From an uncultured Bacteroidales bacterium (GTDB lineage: Bacteria; Bacteroidota; Bacteroidia; Bacteroidales; FEN-979), in the NCBI GenBank assembly GCA_903929315.1, contig CAIYUC010000223.1, positions 1 to 56,855 on the forward strand: DNA of 56,855 nt, in the 5' to 3' direction. A program made the position numbers and the translations under genes. Positions 24,962 through 33,483 of this stretch are shown in pieces. Position 1 is the first letter of the stretch. Each line of letters begins with the position of its first letter. Under the pieces are notes generated by a model that was not told the DNA's origin, did no database searches, and saw only the letters and a program-made list of their open reading frames with translations.

Positions 24962-26118
24962 AAGCAGATAAAAGAAAAAATCTACCCATTGTCGAGGTTC
25001 AGCATGCCCTTAATGATTGGTATGATCTCAGGTTAAATGAAATCATGCATGTTGTAGAGGGGCGGATAAAAGGAGATCCTGATTTCATTGTTCTTAATGA
25101 AAACAACATTTTTATCAAGCTCCTGAGCAGTGGATACCATATTTCGATTGGAAATCTTGGCGCATTGCTAAATTCTGATTTTGTTCCATCCTATAATCCA
25201 TTTAAAGAGTATTTGAATTCCCTGCCTTTGTGGAATGAAAATGACACTGACTATATTGAGGAGCTTGCCAATCATATCAGGGCAAGGGATCAATACCAGT
25301 TTAACCATCATTTTAAAAAAATGCTGGTTCGCACAATTGCATGTGCCATTGATGACTTCTCATTCAACAAGCAAGCTTTTATCCTTGTTGGCGGGGAACA
25401 AAATACAGGAAAAAGCACTTTCTGCAGATATCTATGTCCTCCTGCCCTTAATAAATACATTGCTGAAAACATTTCTCCTGATAAGGACGGATTGATAAGT
25501 CTAAGCGAAAATTTCATCATTAACCTTGATGAACTTAGCACTTTGTCCAAGGCTGATCTTAATCAATTGAAAAGCATGTTTTCAAAAGACAAGATCAGGG
25601 TCCGTCATCCATTTGGGAAAAAGTCACAAACAGATGCTCGCCGTGCTTCCTTTGTCGGTTCAACAAATGAAGATACATTTTTAACCGATACTACAGGAAG
25701 TGTACGCTGGTTGTGTTTTGATATTGATTCAATAAACTGGGATTACACAAACCTTTCAATTGATAAGGTCTGGAGCCAGGCTTATGCCCTCTATAAGAAA
25801 GGATTCAAATTTCAATTGACTGTGGAGGAGGTAAAAGAAAATGAAACGAGAAACGAACAATACCAGCAAGTTTCAATGGAGTATGAATATATTCAAATGT
25901 ATTTTACACCAGCTACTGCTTTGGACTTTGATGAATTTTGGACAACAACAGCTATCCGGGATTATATAATTTCCAGAACAGACCGAAAAGCAGATTTCAG
26001 AACCCTTGATAAACTAGGGAGGGCTCTTACGCAACTGGGATTTGCGCGAATCAGTAAACGTGATGGAGAGTCAAAAAAACCAATACGTGCATATTATGTA
26101 AAATATGTGAATAAATAA
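24958..26118 (+). CDS. VapE/primase-helicase-like P-loop ATPase of a mobile element
   Basis: Starting at GTG (overlapping the previous stop), the 386-residue protein has a Walker A GGEQNTGKST (about residues 142-151) and a Walker B-like FIINLDELS (about 180). It also has KDKIRVRHPFGKKSQ and ASFVGSTNEDTFLTDTTGSVRWL, the hallmark of VapE-domain (virulence-associated E) proteins. The C-terminal part is a winged-helix-like region. These SF3-like ATPases replace helicases or primase-helicases in phage satellites and integrative elements. With the TOPRIM primase 230 bases downstream it forms the element's replication module. Confidence 0.85.
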   Translation: MKADKRKNLPIVEVQHALNDWYDLRLNEIMHVVEGRIKGDPDFIVLNENNIFIKLLSSGYHISIGNLGALLNSDFVPSYNPFKEYLNSLPLWNENDTDYIEELANHIRARDQYQFNHHFKKMLVRTIACAIDDFSFNKQAFILVGGEQNTGKSTFCRYLCPPALNKYIAENISPDKDGLISLSENFIINLDELSTLSKADLNQLKSMFSKDKIRVRHPFGKKSQTDARRASFVGSTNEDTFLTDTTGSVRWLCFDIDSINWDYTNLSIDKVWSQAYALYKKGFKFQLTVEEVKENETRNEQYQQVSMEYEYIQMYFTPATALDFDEFWTTTAIRDYIISRTDRKADFRTLDKLGRALTQLGFARISKRDGESKKPIRAYYVKYVNK

Positions 26119-26347
26119 AAATTAAGTGGCAACATGGCTACAAGAGAAAAAAGAATAGTAAGGATAAGGGTTTTCAGTGTAGCCATGTTTTTTTTATACC
26201 GACTACAAAATGACTACATGGCTACAAGAATCAGGACAAAATGTAGCCAGGTGGTCATTGTCGCCGATGGCCACTTTGAGCTCTGTTAAAATTTATTTAA
26301 AAAGTCATTCGTAGAAAATTCAAGTAAAAATTAAATATATAAACGTC
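26119..26347. repeat. Repeat-rich gap between VapE and primase genes (possible origin or terminator)
   Basis: ACATGGCTACAAGA occurs twice (26132-26145 and 26216-26229). Its inverse, GTAGCCATGT, occurs at 26179-26188 and is followed by eight T. A partial inverse, TGTAGCCA, is at 26242-26249. The first pair can form a hairpin with a long loop ending in T-rich sequence, hence a possible terminator. GTGGTCA (26251-26257) and TGGCCAC (26268-26274) form a further imperfect stem. Such clustered repeats between replication genes could be an origin; this is not proven. Confidence 0.5.
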
Positions 26348-27181
26348 ATGAACTATACTGAGGCAAATAAAATGCAAGTGTTGGATTTTCTCCAGATCAA
26401 TGGTTACAAACCTGTTAAAATAGCATATGGCAGGGCTTTGTTTTTAAGTCCCTTGCGAAAGGAGAATGATCCAAGTTTTAATGTTAATCTCATTAAGAAC
26501 GTCTGGTATGATTTTGGAACAGGTGCTGGTGGTAATCTCATCAGCCTGGTGATGAGGTTATACAACATCAATGTAGCTGACGCATTAGCCATGTTAAGCA
26601 AGTATTCTTGTTCCACCGAAACGTACACTCTCGGAGCAACTGACAAAACAGGGCAAATAAAGATTGATCACACTCAGCCGTTAAGTAATACCTCATTGAT
26701 TCGATACCTTGATTCACGGAAGGTTTCAGTTCCTTTTGCTCAGGTTTTTCTCAAGGAGGCATATTATTCTGTTCATGGCAGAAATTATTTTGCTCTCGCA
26801 TTTAAAAATGACAAAGGGGGCTATGAATTGCGTAATCCAGCTTTCAAGACAGGATCCAGTCCAAAATACTTCACCACCATACCTGGTACAGATAATACGA
26901 GAATAAATGTTTTTGAAGGATTCATGGATTTTTTATCATGCTGCACACTCCATAATAAAATCCCCAAATTTTCTACAATTGTCTTAAACTCCTTGTCCTT
27001 CCTGCCAAAGATCGAATCCATATTAGTTAATGCAAATGAAGTAAACCTTTACCTTGACAATGATTCAGCCGGAAGGACTGCGACTCAAAAGATCATCAGC
27101 AGTTGTGGTATCGTTAAAGATTGGGCACCTGTCAAATATCCCAACCACAAAGACTTTAACGAATTTTTGATGGCTAAATAA
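26348..27181 (+). CDS. TOPRIM-domain DNA primase-like protein of a mobile element
   Basis: The 277-residue protein has an N-terminal zinc-finger-like fold of the CHC2 type (SPLRKENDPSFNVN, KNVWYDFGTGAGGNLISLV at about 35-75), here without the zinc-binding cysteines. A TOPRIM domain follows with the acidic residues in INVFEGFMDFLS (about 185-195) and LYLDNDSAGRTATQK (about 233-247). This short CHC2-TOPRIM form is common in Bacteroidota integrative and mobilisable elements, where it primes element replication. It follows the VapE-like gene. No relaxase gene was found nearby. Confidence 0.85.
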   Translation: MNYTEANKMQVLDFLQINGYKPVKIAYGRALFLSPLRKENDPSFNVNLIKNVWYDFGTGAGGNLISLVMRLYNINVADALAMLSKYSCSTETYTLGATDKTGQIKIDHTQPLSNTSLIRYLDSRKVSVPFAQVFLKEAYYSVHGRNYFALAFKNDKGGYELRNPAFKTGSSPKYFTTIPGTDNTRINVFEGFMDFLSCCTLHNKIPKFSTIVLNSLSFLPKIESILVNANEVNLYLDNDSAGRTATQKIISSCGIVKDWAPVKYPNHKDFNEFLMAK

Positions 27182-28066
27182 AGCCATGATCCTGATCCTT
27201 GATTTTTCAACAACAACCTCCTCCTTCTTTATTCTGATAGTGTAATAAAAGCTTTTGTCTTCTGCAGTACCATTGTTATATATTTATATGTAATATTTGT
27301 TATTTGAGGGTTAAAATGGCCTGTGGGATCGTCATATATCCGCTTTTGAGATCATTCTGCATGTGCACTCAACCGACCGGGCGGGTCGTGGTTTTGTGCC
27401 ATTCTTTTTTAAAAAAAAGAACCTAAAAAATTACATTGTATTGGCACTCAACTTTTTAGATAAAATGGTTTTTTTAAAATTGCCAATTCTTGACAATTTT
27501 CACCCCAAAATGGTGAAAAAAACTTATTTTTTTCTTTGAAATTTGATCACAAAGACAAAAAGAAGCAAAAAAAGAAATTTTAATCCCCTGAAAATGCCCC
27601 TTTTTTGGCATACCGATGTTTGGCATCAGTTGAACTTTTAGTTTTCTTTATAATCAGAAAGGAAGTGTAAAGTAAAATGCACATGCATCCTTAAATTTTA
27701 TCGTCGGGAACCCCTATAAATCCTATGTTTTGCGTTTTTGAATGTGAATTGGCTCGATCGGCCTACTTTTTTCTTTGAACCCAGGACAAAGCAAAAAGTA
27801 GCAAAAAAGAAATCCCTTGGCCAACGCACGGTTTAGCTCGAAATTTTCTTTCAAAGTTACCTTACGAATAATTCGCTGAAAGAAAGGATACCGAGGTGAT
27901 CGGTATGGCTTAAAACTGTAAAGGGCGACCTCCTTCCGGAATAGTCGCTTTCAGTGTATTCAGATTGATAGGCAATCGTGACCAACACCCTTGACATTAT
28001 TTATTATTCCCGGTAGTTGCCTTCGGCGTAAAAAATTTCATTTCTAACCTTTAAAACAAACGCCTT
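27182..28066. repeat. Long hairpin-rich intergenic region
   Basis: No gene was recognised in about 880 bases. Three hairpins lie in a row: AAAATTG/CAATTTT (27476-27500), TTTTCACC/GGTGAAAA (27497-27519) and a T/A-rich one (27523-27577). A fourth pairs CTACTTTTTTCTTTG (27763-27777) with CAAAGCAAAAAGTAG (27787-27801). The last two share a tail of the form GCAAAAAAGAA with hairpins at 28435-28486. A segment at 27841-27970 resembles 33521-33640. The region may carry an origin, transfer site or regulatory RNAs, but none can be named. Confidence 0.55.
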
Positions 28067-28237
28067 ATGAACGCACAAGTAAGAAACACCCAGGAACAGT
28101 CAATCGTAGAAGTCCTCACCGAAGAATTGGATCAGATCTACTACCCAGGTTATACAGAAGAACTCATCGCTTCAGAACCTGACAAGTTCGAATGGGAACT
28201 TTCAGAGTTCAAGGGTCAGTTCTCAACAAGAAATTGA
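28067..28237 (+). CDS. Small acidic protein, 56 residues
   Basis: An ATG at 28067 opens MNAQVRNTQEQSIVEVLTEE, and the frame ends RN at 28235-28237. The protein is acidic with DQIYYPGYTEELIASEPDKF in its second half. Codon use is orderly and GC-richer than the flanks, and a strong terminator follows after 13 bases, both of which argue for a real gene. No known family was recognised. It belongs with RadC to the element's conserved segment. Confidence 0.6.
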   Translation: MNAQVRNTQEQSIVEVLTEELDQIYYPGYTEELIASEPDKFEWELSEFKGQFSTRN

Positions 28238-28250
28238 TTCTTCAGACAGA

Positions 28251-28289
28251 GCAGTCAGTCCCGAAAATCGGGACTGGCTGCTTTTTTTT
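28251..28289 (+). terminator. Strong intrinsic terminator
   Basis: GCAGTCAGTCCCGA (28251-28264) pairs with TCGGGACTGGCTGC (28268-28281) around a three-base loop (one G-T pair), followed by eight T. It ends the transcript of the 56-residue gene. Confidence 0.9.
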
Positions 28290-28318
28290 ATACTCGCATG
28301 GCTCATGAAGGAGCTCCA

Positions 28319-28411
28319 CAGTATAACTCCGGGAGTTTTCGATACTGTTTTTGGATCAAATATTATCAAATGAACCACTACATAAATTGCAACTCCGGGA
28401 GTTTTTGGCAA
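28319..28411. repeat. Pair of hairpins with one core and different outer stems
   Basis: The palindromic core AACTCCGGGAGTT occurs at 28325-28337 and 28391-28403. The first copy is flanked by CAGTAT (28319-28324) and ATACTG (28342-28347). The second is flanked by TTGC (28387-28390) and GCAA (28408-28411). In both, a four-base TTCG or TTTG lies between core and right outer arm. The outer arms pair perfectly in each copy although their sequences differ. Confidence 0.7.
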
Positions 28412-28434
28412 TTTTCATGAAGTGCCGATTCATT

Positions 28435-28533
28435 CAGCTTTTTTCTTTCGATGATGGGCAAAGAAAAAAGCTGTGCAAAAAAGAAGCCCCTCACAGAATG
28501 GCTCGTTATGGCGACTTTTTAGAAAAAAGTTGC
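28435..28533. repeat. Two more hairpins of the T/A-rich family
   Basis: CAGCTTTTTTCTTT (28435-28448) pairs perfectly with AAAGAAAAAAGCTG (28460-28473) and is followed by the family tail TGCAAAAAAGAA. GCGACTTTTT (28511-28520) pairs with AAAAAGTTGC (28524-28533) and is followed by AAAAATCC. They resemble those at 27523-27577 and 27763-27815. Confidence 0.6.
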
Positions 28534-28572
28534 AAAAATCCAACCCTGTAGCAAATCGAAATTCACAAAGTT

Positions 28573-28683
28573 ATGTTCGTGAAAATGTTTTTCACCAAGC
28601 ATGACCTCCTTAAGGAACTGTCACCCTTCGGGAACATTCAGATTTTTCCGACCGGAAAAATCATGACCTGTTTACTTGCTTAA
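28573..28683 (+). CDS. Mini-ORF, copy 1 (36 residues)
   Basis: The frame starts MFVKMFFTKHDLL (or at the second ATG, 28585) and continues ELSPFGNIQIF to CLLA before TAA. A related 33-residue frame lies at 48234-48335 with MKMFFTKCDLL, QSPVGFIQIF and TLA-stop. Similarity covers the whole frame and stops at the same point, and most differences respect the reading frame. That favours a translated small protein over an untranslated repeat. It lies directly upstream of radC. No known family is recognised. Confidence 0.5.
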   Translation: MFVKMFFTKHDLLKELSPFGNIQIFPTGKIMTCLLA

Positions 28684-28739
28684 AATTTTCCACTTCGCAT
28701 GTTCAATCCGGTAAATTTCATTTACTCACTGCGGCTGTC

Positions 28740-29504
28740 ATGCTGCTTAAAACTAATCAGACTATGAAAAAATCGATCATGAAACCGGAACTTGCCCAGG
28801 AAAACGGCGAAAACTACGAAAACAGAATCCCTATGCGCCTATGGGCAGAAGATGACCTGCCAAGTCAGAAATTACTGCTGAAAGGCAATGGCAGTCTTTC
28901 CGATGCAGAATTACTCAGTATTATTATCGGCACTGGTGTTTCCGGGGAAAACTCACTTGACATTGCAAAGAAAATGCTGTCAATCTGCGGAAACAGCCTT
29001 TGCGAATTCTGGAAGTTCGGAGTCTCAGACCTGCAGAAGATCAAAGGCATTGGCGAGAAGCGAGCAGTAAAGATCTCTGCAATGTTTGCTCTGGCCCGCA
29101 GAAGAAACGAATCAGAAGTGATCCTCAAAGACAAGATCACAAGCAGCCGTGATGCTTTCGAAATCTTCAAATCACTGATGGGCGACCTGCCTTTTGAAGA
29201 ATTCTGGGTCCTGATGCTGAACAAAGCCAACCGGGTCCTTAAAAAAGTCAAGATCTCCGAAGGTGGTATTTCCGGGACTGTCGTAGATCCGAAGAAGATC
29301 TTCCAGATATGCCTGGAGCAGCATGCTTCATCCATCATTCTCGGGCATAATCATCCGTCAGGGAATATCCAGCCCAGTGAAGCTGACAACAAAATCACCA
29401 GGAAGATCAAGGATTGCGGTGTATTGCTCGATATGGCTGTTTTGGATCACATCATCATCGGGGATGACAGATATTATTCGTTTGCGGATGATGGCACATT
29501 GTAG
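28740..29504 (+). CDS. radC: RadC-family JAMM-domain protein
   Basis: The protein has up to 254 residues. The start may be the ATG at 28740, 28764 or 28776; the shortest begins MKPELAQENGENYENRIPM. The N-terminal part reads RLWAEDDLPSQKLLLKGNGS and LSDAELLSIIIGTG (RadC/UPF0758). A helix-hairpin-helix segment follows (LQKIKGIGEKRAVKISA, about 105-120). The metal site is EHASSIILGHNHPSGNIQPS with the later Asp (H-x-H-P-S-G...D), the JAMM motif. RadC proteins are frequent on integrative elements and in anti-restriction regions; their reaction is not established. A terminator follows. GC is higher than in the defence genes that come next. Confidence 0.9.
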   Translation: MLLKTNQTMKKSIMKPELAQENGENYENRIPMRLWAEDDLPSQKLLLKGNGSLSDAELLSIIIGTGVSGENSLDIAKKMLSICGNSLCEFWKFGVSDLQKIKGIGEKRAVKISAMFALARRRNESEVILKDKITSSRDAFEIFKSLMGDLPFEEFWVLMLNKANRVLKKVKISEGGISGTVVDPKKIFQICLEQHASSIILGHNHPSGNIQPSEADNKITRKIKDCGVLLDMAVLDHIIIGDDRYYSFADDGTL

Positions 29505-29509
29505 CCTAG

Positions 29510-29531
29510 AAGCCCAGGGAAACCTGGGCTT
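29510..29531 (+). terminator. Hairpin after radC
   Basis: AAGCCCAGG (29510-29518) pairs with CCTGGGCTT (29523-29531), with a four-base loop. It is followed by AATTTAC, so the T-run is weak, but the position six bases after the radC stop suits a terminator. Confidence 0.65.
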
Positions 29532-29711
29532 AATTTACTTTAATCACATTAAATTTTATTTATATGGTTTTTTTAAGGTCGAATTTATTAGTATTGTTTG
29601 TGCAATTGCAGTTTAAATTGGAATTTTGGTTTAATTTTACTGATTGAGGATAAAGTAAAAAGCAAAAGTTTTTTAAAATCATGTGAACTTCAAAGAAACA
29701 AACTTAATTGT

Positions 29712-31589
29712 ATGTATTTATCAAATGTAAAAATTGAAAATTTTAGACAGTTTAGGTCAATTGATTTAAATTTTCAAAAAGGTTTAAATCTGCTTGTTGG
29801 AGAAAATGATTCGGGCAAATCATCCATTATTGATGCAATAAAATTTGTTACTGGTACTCAAAGTAACGATTGGATAAGACTCGATAAAGATGATTTTTAC
29901 ACCGATGGGACTACAAGAGCAGTTGAATTAAAGATAATTTGTACATTTTTCGACTTAAGCAAAGAAGAGGCTGCTGCATTTCTTGAATGGTTGAGCATTT
30001 CTGATGGGAAATATTATTTGAAGCTTACCCTAACTGGTCGACGAAAAGAAAAAAGTAATTCAATCTCAGAAGTGTTTTATGATACCAGGGCTGGTGAGGA
30101 TGAAGAAAGTGGAATGATAAGCGGCGAAGCAAAATCAAAATTAAGGGTGACATATTTAAAACCATTGAGAGATGCTGAATACGAATTAGCTCCACGAAAA
30201 GGTTCTAGACTTTCACAAATTCTTGCCGCTTACGATATTTTTCAAAAGAATGATGGAGGGAGACATCCGCTTGAAGAAACTATGGATAAAGCAAATCTGG
30301 AGGTAAAAGATTATTTTGAAAATAAAGATGGAAAGCAAGTATCGGACACTATTAATTTGAACTATTTAAAAGAATTTTCCCTTTTAAATAACCCTTTAAC
30401 TTCAAAGTTTGGAATTACCCAAAACGATTTAGGACGAATTCTTGAAAAACTTGAACTGCAAGGCCTATCAAAAACTAATGAATCAAATTTAGGACTTGGT
30501 TCAAATAATTTACTTTTCATCGCGGCTGAAATGTTACTTTTAAAGAAGGATACTGGCTATGTAGGATTAAAACTCTCTCTAATAGAAGAAATTGAAGCCC
30601 ATCTGCATCCGCAAGCACAACTAAATCTTATTGAATTTCTTAATAAACAATCAGAAAGTCTTGGTTTTCAGTGCATCATCACATCACATAGTAATTCATT
30701 GGCATCAAAAGTTGATTTAAATAATTTGATCATTTGCAAAAATAGTAATGCTTTTTCTTTAAAAAATGAAGAAACTAATCTGGATCCTGGAGACTATGAG
30801 TTTCTTAGACGATTTATAGATGATACAAAAGCAAATTTGTTTTTTGCTAATGGCGTTATAATTGTAGAAGGTGATGCTGAAAATTTAATATTACCCACTT
30901 TAGCGGATTATATTGGTCTCCCATTGCACAAATATGGTGTTTCAATTGTAAATGTTAGAAGTACTGCTCTTTTACGCTATTCTAGAATCTTTCAAAGAAA
31001 GGATGGAAATAGCATTGGTATAAAAGTTTCTTGCATCACCGATAGGGACATTCCACCTAAAGAAGCTAAGGAATTTACTTACGAGGTAAAAAGACGTGGC
31101 ACTGGGACATTAGAACAAGTAAATCTATTAAGCGATACTCGAAAAACGGAAGATGAATACACTTTAGATGAAATTTTAGAAATTGTCACTGAAAAGAAAA
31201 ATAAATATACTTTAGGAGATGTTCAAACTTTTCTACCAAATACATGGACACTAGAATTTGAAATTGCAAAGAGTTGTTTGCGAAAAATAATGCACAAGTC
31301 AATTATTATTGCTTTATATACAAACAATCTTGAAAGGATCATCAGTAAAGAAATTATTGAAGGAAAATTGAAAGAGGAAAATGATAGATGGGTAAAAGAA
31401 AACAAAAATGAAAACCAAATTGCAGTTGAAATATATGCTCCTTTGGAGCGTAAACTTGCATCAAAAACCGTGGTCGCTCAAATTTTCTCACGCATACTAG
31501 CAAAATCCCAAATAGAGAAAGATTTAATCCAACATGATCCACACCTCAAGTATTTAATTGATGCCATCAAACATGTTACCAAACTTTGA
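29712..31589 (+). CDS. OLD-family ATPase-TOPRIM nuclease, Gabija GajA-like
   Basis: The ATG at 29712 (MYLSNVKIENFRQFRSIDL) is the usual OLD start and gives 625 residues. The ABC-type ATPase part has Walker A LLVGENDSGKSSIIDAI (about 27-43) and Walker B LSLIEEIEAHLHPQ (about 286-299), followed by the His of ITSHSNSL. The TOPRIM nuclease part has IIVEGDAENLILPTL (about 382-396) and CITDRDIPP (about 441-449), whose Glu and DxD residues bind metal. Its gene overlaps that of a UvrD-like helicase. This pair is the layout of Gabija and of class 2 OLD systems, in which the nuclease cuts phage DNA. It is slightly longer than the typical GajA. The region is AT-rich, suggesting recent transfer. Confidence 0.88.
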   Translation: MYLSNVKIENFRQFRSIDLNFQKGLNLLVGENDSGKSSIIDAIKFVTGTQSNDWIRLDKDDFYTDGTTRAVELKIICTFFDLSKEEAAAFLEWLSISDGKYYLKLTLTGRRKEKSNSISEVFYDTRAGEDEESGMISGEAKSKLRVTYLKPLRDAEYELAPRKGSRLSQILAAYDIFQKNDGGRHPLEETMDKANLEVKDYFENKDGKQVSDTINLNYLKEFSLLNNPLTSKFGITQNDLGRILEKLELQGLSKTNESNLGLGSNNLLFIAAEMLLLKKDTGYVGLKLSLIEEIEAHLHPQAQLNLIEFLNKQSESLGFQCIITSHSNSLASKVDLNNLIICKNSNAFSLKNEETNLDPGDYEFLRRFIDDTKANLFFANGVIIVEGDAENLILPTLADYIGLPLHKYGVSIVNVRSTALLRYSRIFQRKDGNSIGIKVSCITDRDIPPKEAKEFTYEVKRRGTGTLEQVNLLSDTRKTEDEYTLDEILEIVTEKKNKYTLGDVQTFLPNTWTLEFEIAKSCLRKIMHKSIIIALYTNNLERIISKEIIEGKLKEENDRWVKENKNENQIAVEIYAPLERKLASKTVVAQIFSRILAKSQIEKDLIQHDPHLKYLIDAIKHVTKL

Positions 31590-33483
31590 TTTCAAAAGCT
31601 TAATATTCACAACGGAGGAAATCGCATTCGTTGAGAACCACTTTGGGTTTAATTTCAATGAGGGTCAAAATAAAATTATCAGATTCTTAGATAAAACTGA
31701 TATTCAGGCTTGTCCAGGAAGTGGGAAAACAACAACTCTGGCCGCTAAACTTATTATTTTAGCTAATAGAATTCCGAAATCATTTAAAGAAGGGATTTGT
31801 GTAATCACTCATACAAATGTTGCTGTGGGTGAAATTCAAAGTAAACTTGCTTCTTATTCAAGCTTCTACTTCAATTATCCAAATCACTTTGGAACTATTC
31901 AGTCCGTTGTTGACAAATTTTTAACTATTCCAGCTTATAAAAACAAATTTAAAACTTCTCCTATCATTGATAATGATTCCTACTACGATATAATTGAAAG
32001 AACAAACAGTCAGGATATAAAGAAAGCTAAATACTATTTAAGCGCGAATAAAGGAATAGAATTTTTAGGCGGATTATCCTTCAACAAGATCAATTTTGAT
32101 ATTTCAATTGATATTAATGAACCAGAGCCAATCGTTGGGAAACATACTCCTACTTATGCCACTTTGCTTAAACTGAAAAATGATCTATTCCAGAAAGGAT
32201 ATATTAAATATGAAGAAGCTTATTCAGTTGCTTTTAAATATATTAGAGAGAATCCGCAATTACTTGATCTTTTTCACAGGAGATTTCCTTTAGTTTTTAT
32301 TGATGAAATGCAGGATATGGAAACTCATCAATCAGAACTTTTAAGTTATTTGTTTGATGCTACCCCTGCGATAGTTCAAAAAATTGGCGATATCAATCAA
32401 TCTATTTATAACTATTCGTCTTCTGAACATCAAAAAGAATGGACACCAAAAATAAATTTGGAATTACAACTGACTGAAACAACAAGAATTTCAGAGAATA
32501 TTGTAAAGATTATCAAAGATATATGCCTATCACCGCAAGAAATGAGAGGATGGATAAATCCCAAGCCGCTAAAACCAACCATTATAGTATTTACAGACAG
32601 CACAATTCTTAACGTTAAGGACAAATTTGGAGAATTATTAATTCAACATAATATTTATCAAGGAAGAGTTTGTAAAGCAGTTGGAGCAAGATTAAGCGAT
32701 TCTCGTTTAAATATTAATTCTTATTGGAATGAATTTAACCGCGGGGTTAACAAAAAAGATTTCTCAAACCTTATTTCATTTCTTGAATATTTAAAACAAA
32801 TTATAGTTCAAAGTAACAATGTAAAAGAAGGAAGAAAAGCAATACTAAGTATTTTATGTAAATGTTTACGACTTAGTAAAATCAAAAATCCATTATCGGA
32901 ATTTTATTTTACTCCGTTTACTTTAGTTCAATATCTCCGTTCTACTAATATAGACCAATTAACCACAATTAATCTCAACATTGCAAAGTGGATACTTGTT
33001 ATATCTGAAACCGAATTGATAAAAGGTGAGATTGAAAAATGTGTATCGAATCTTATTACTGCATTTAATGGCCAAAATAATGAAGAATTAATACAATTTT
33101 TTAAAACCTCTGAAATTGAATTACCAGGTGAGAAATTAGAAAATAGAATTTATACATTTGCTAAGGATGGACATGAAGTGCAAATTCATTTTGATACTAT
33201 TCATGGAGTTAAAAGTGAAACACATGAAGCAACTCTCTATTTAGAGACATATAACCGTATTTATGACATTGGAGGAAAAATTTTTGAATTTATAACCAGT
33301 AATGATCAACAAAAAGCAAAATATCGAAAAAATGAAGCCTTCAAAAAAAGATTACCACTTGCATATGTTGCAATGACTAGAGCGACTTCTTTTATTTGCT
33401 TAGCTATTCATGCTGACAGATTCTTAGAAAAATATAGAACTTATTTTGAGGGAAATCCGGATTGGGATGTTAAATATCTTTAA
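31561..33483 (+). CDS. UvrD/PcrA-like SF1 helicase, Gabija GajB-like
   Basis: The start is the ATG at 31561 or 31573, both inside the end of the OLD nuclease gene (overlap 17-29 bases), so translation is coupled. The roughly 640-residue protein has Walker A ACPGSGKTTTLAAKL (about 51-65), Walker B VFIDEMQDME (about 244), IGDINQSIYNY (about 279) and motif VI LAYVAMTRATSF (about 600). These are the SF1A helicase motifs. In Gabija, GajB senses nucleotide or DNA state and activates or assists the nuclease. This protein is longer than the reference GajB, so it may belong to a sister subtype. Confidence 0.88.
   Translation: MPSNMLPNFDFKSLIFTTEEIAFVENHFGFNFNEGQNKIIRFLDKTDIQACPGSGKTTTLAAKLIILANRIPKSFKEGICVITHTNVAVGEIQSKLASYSSFYFNYPNHFGTIQSVVDKFLTIPAYKNKFKTSPIIDNDSYYDIIERTNSQDIKKAKYYLSANKGIEFLGGLSFNKINFDISIDINEPEPIVGKHTPTYATLLKLKNDLFQKGYIKYEEAYSVAFKYIRENPQLLDLFHRRFPLVFIDEMQDMETHQSELLSYLFDATPAIVQKIGDINQSIYNYSSSEHQKEWTPKINLELQLTETTRISENIVKIIKDICLSPQEMRGWINPKPLKPTIIVFTDSTILNVKDKFGELLIQHNIYQGRVCKAVGARLSDSRLNINSYWNEFNRGVNKKDFSNLISFLEYLKQIIVQSNNVKEGRKAILSILCKCLRLSKIKNPLSEFYFTPFTLVQYLRSTNIDQLTTINLNIAKWILVISETELIKGEIEKCVSNLITAFNGQNNEELIQFFKTSEIELPGEKLENRIYTFAKDGHEVQIHFDTIHGVKSETHEATLYLETYNRIYDIGGKIFEFITSNDQQKAKYRKNEAFKKRLPLAYVAMTRATSFICLAIHADRFLEKYRTYFEGNPDWDVKYL

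Noticed and set aside
28223-28411. 62-codon minus-strand frame with repeated KTPGV
   Set aside because: The repeat comes from the two hairpin cores; the frame crosses a terminator and has no coding character.
27182-28533. CRISPR-like array from repeated hairpins
   Set aside because: The repeats are diverged, unevenly spaced and lack unique spacers of constant length; no cas gene is present.
29598-29711. Longer start for the OLD nuclease
   Set aside because: The extra 38 residues are unlike OLD proteins, which begin at the MYLSNVKIENFR-type start.
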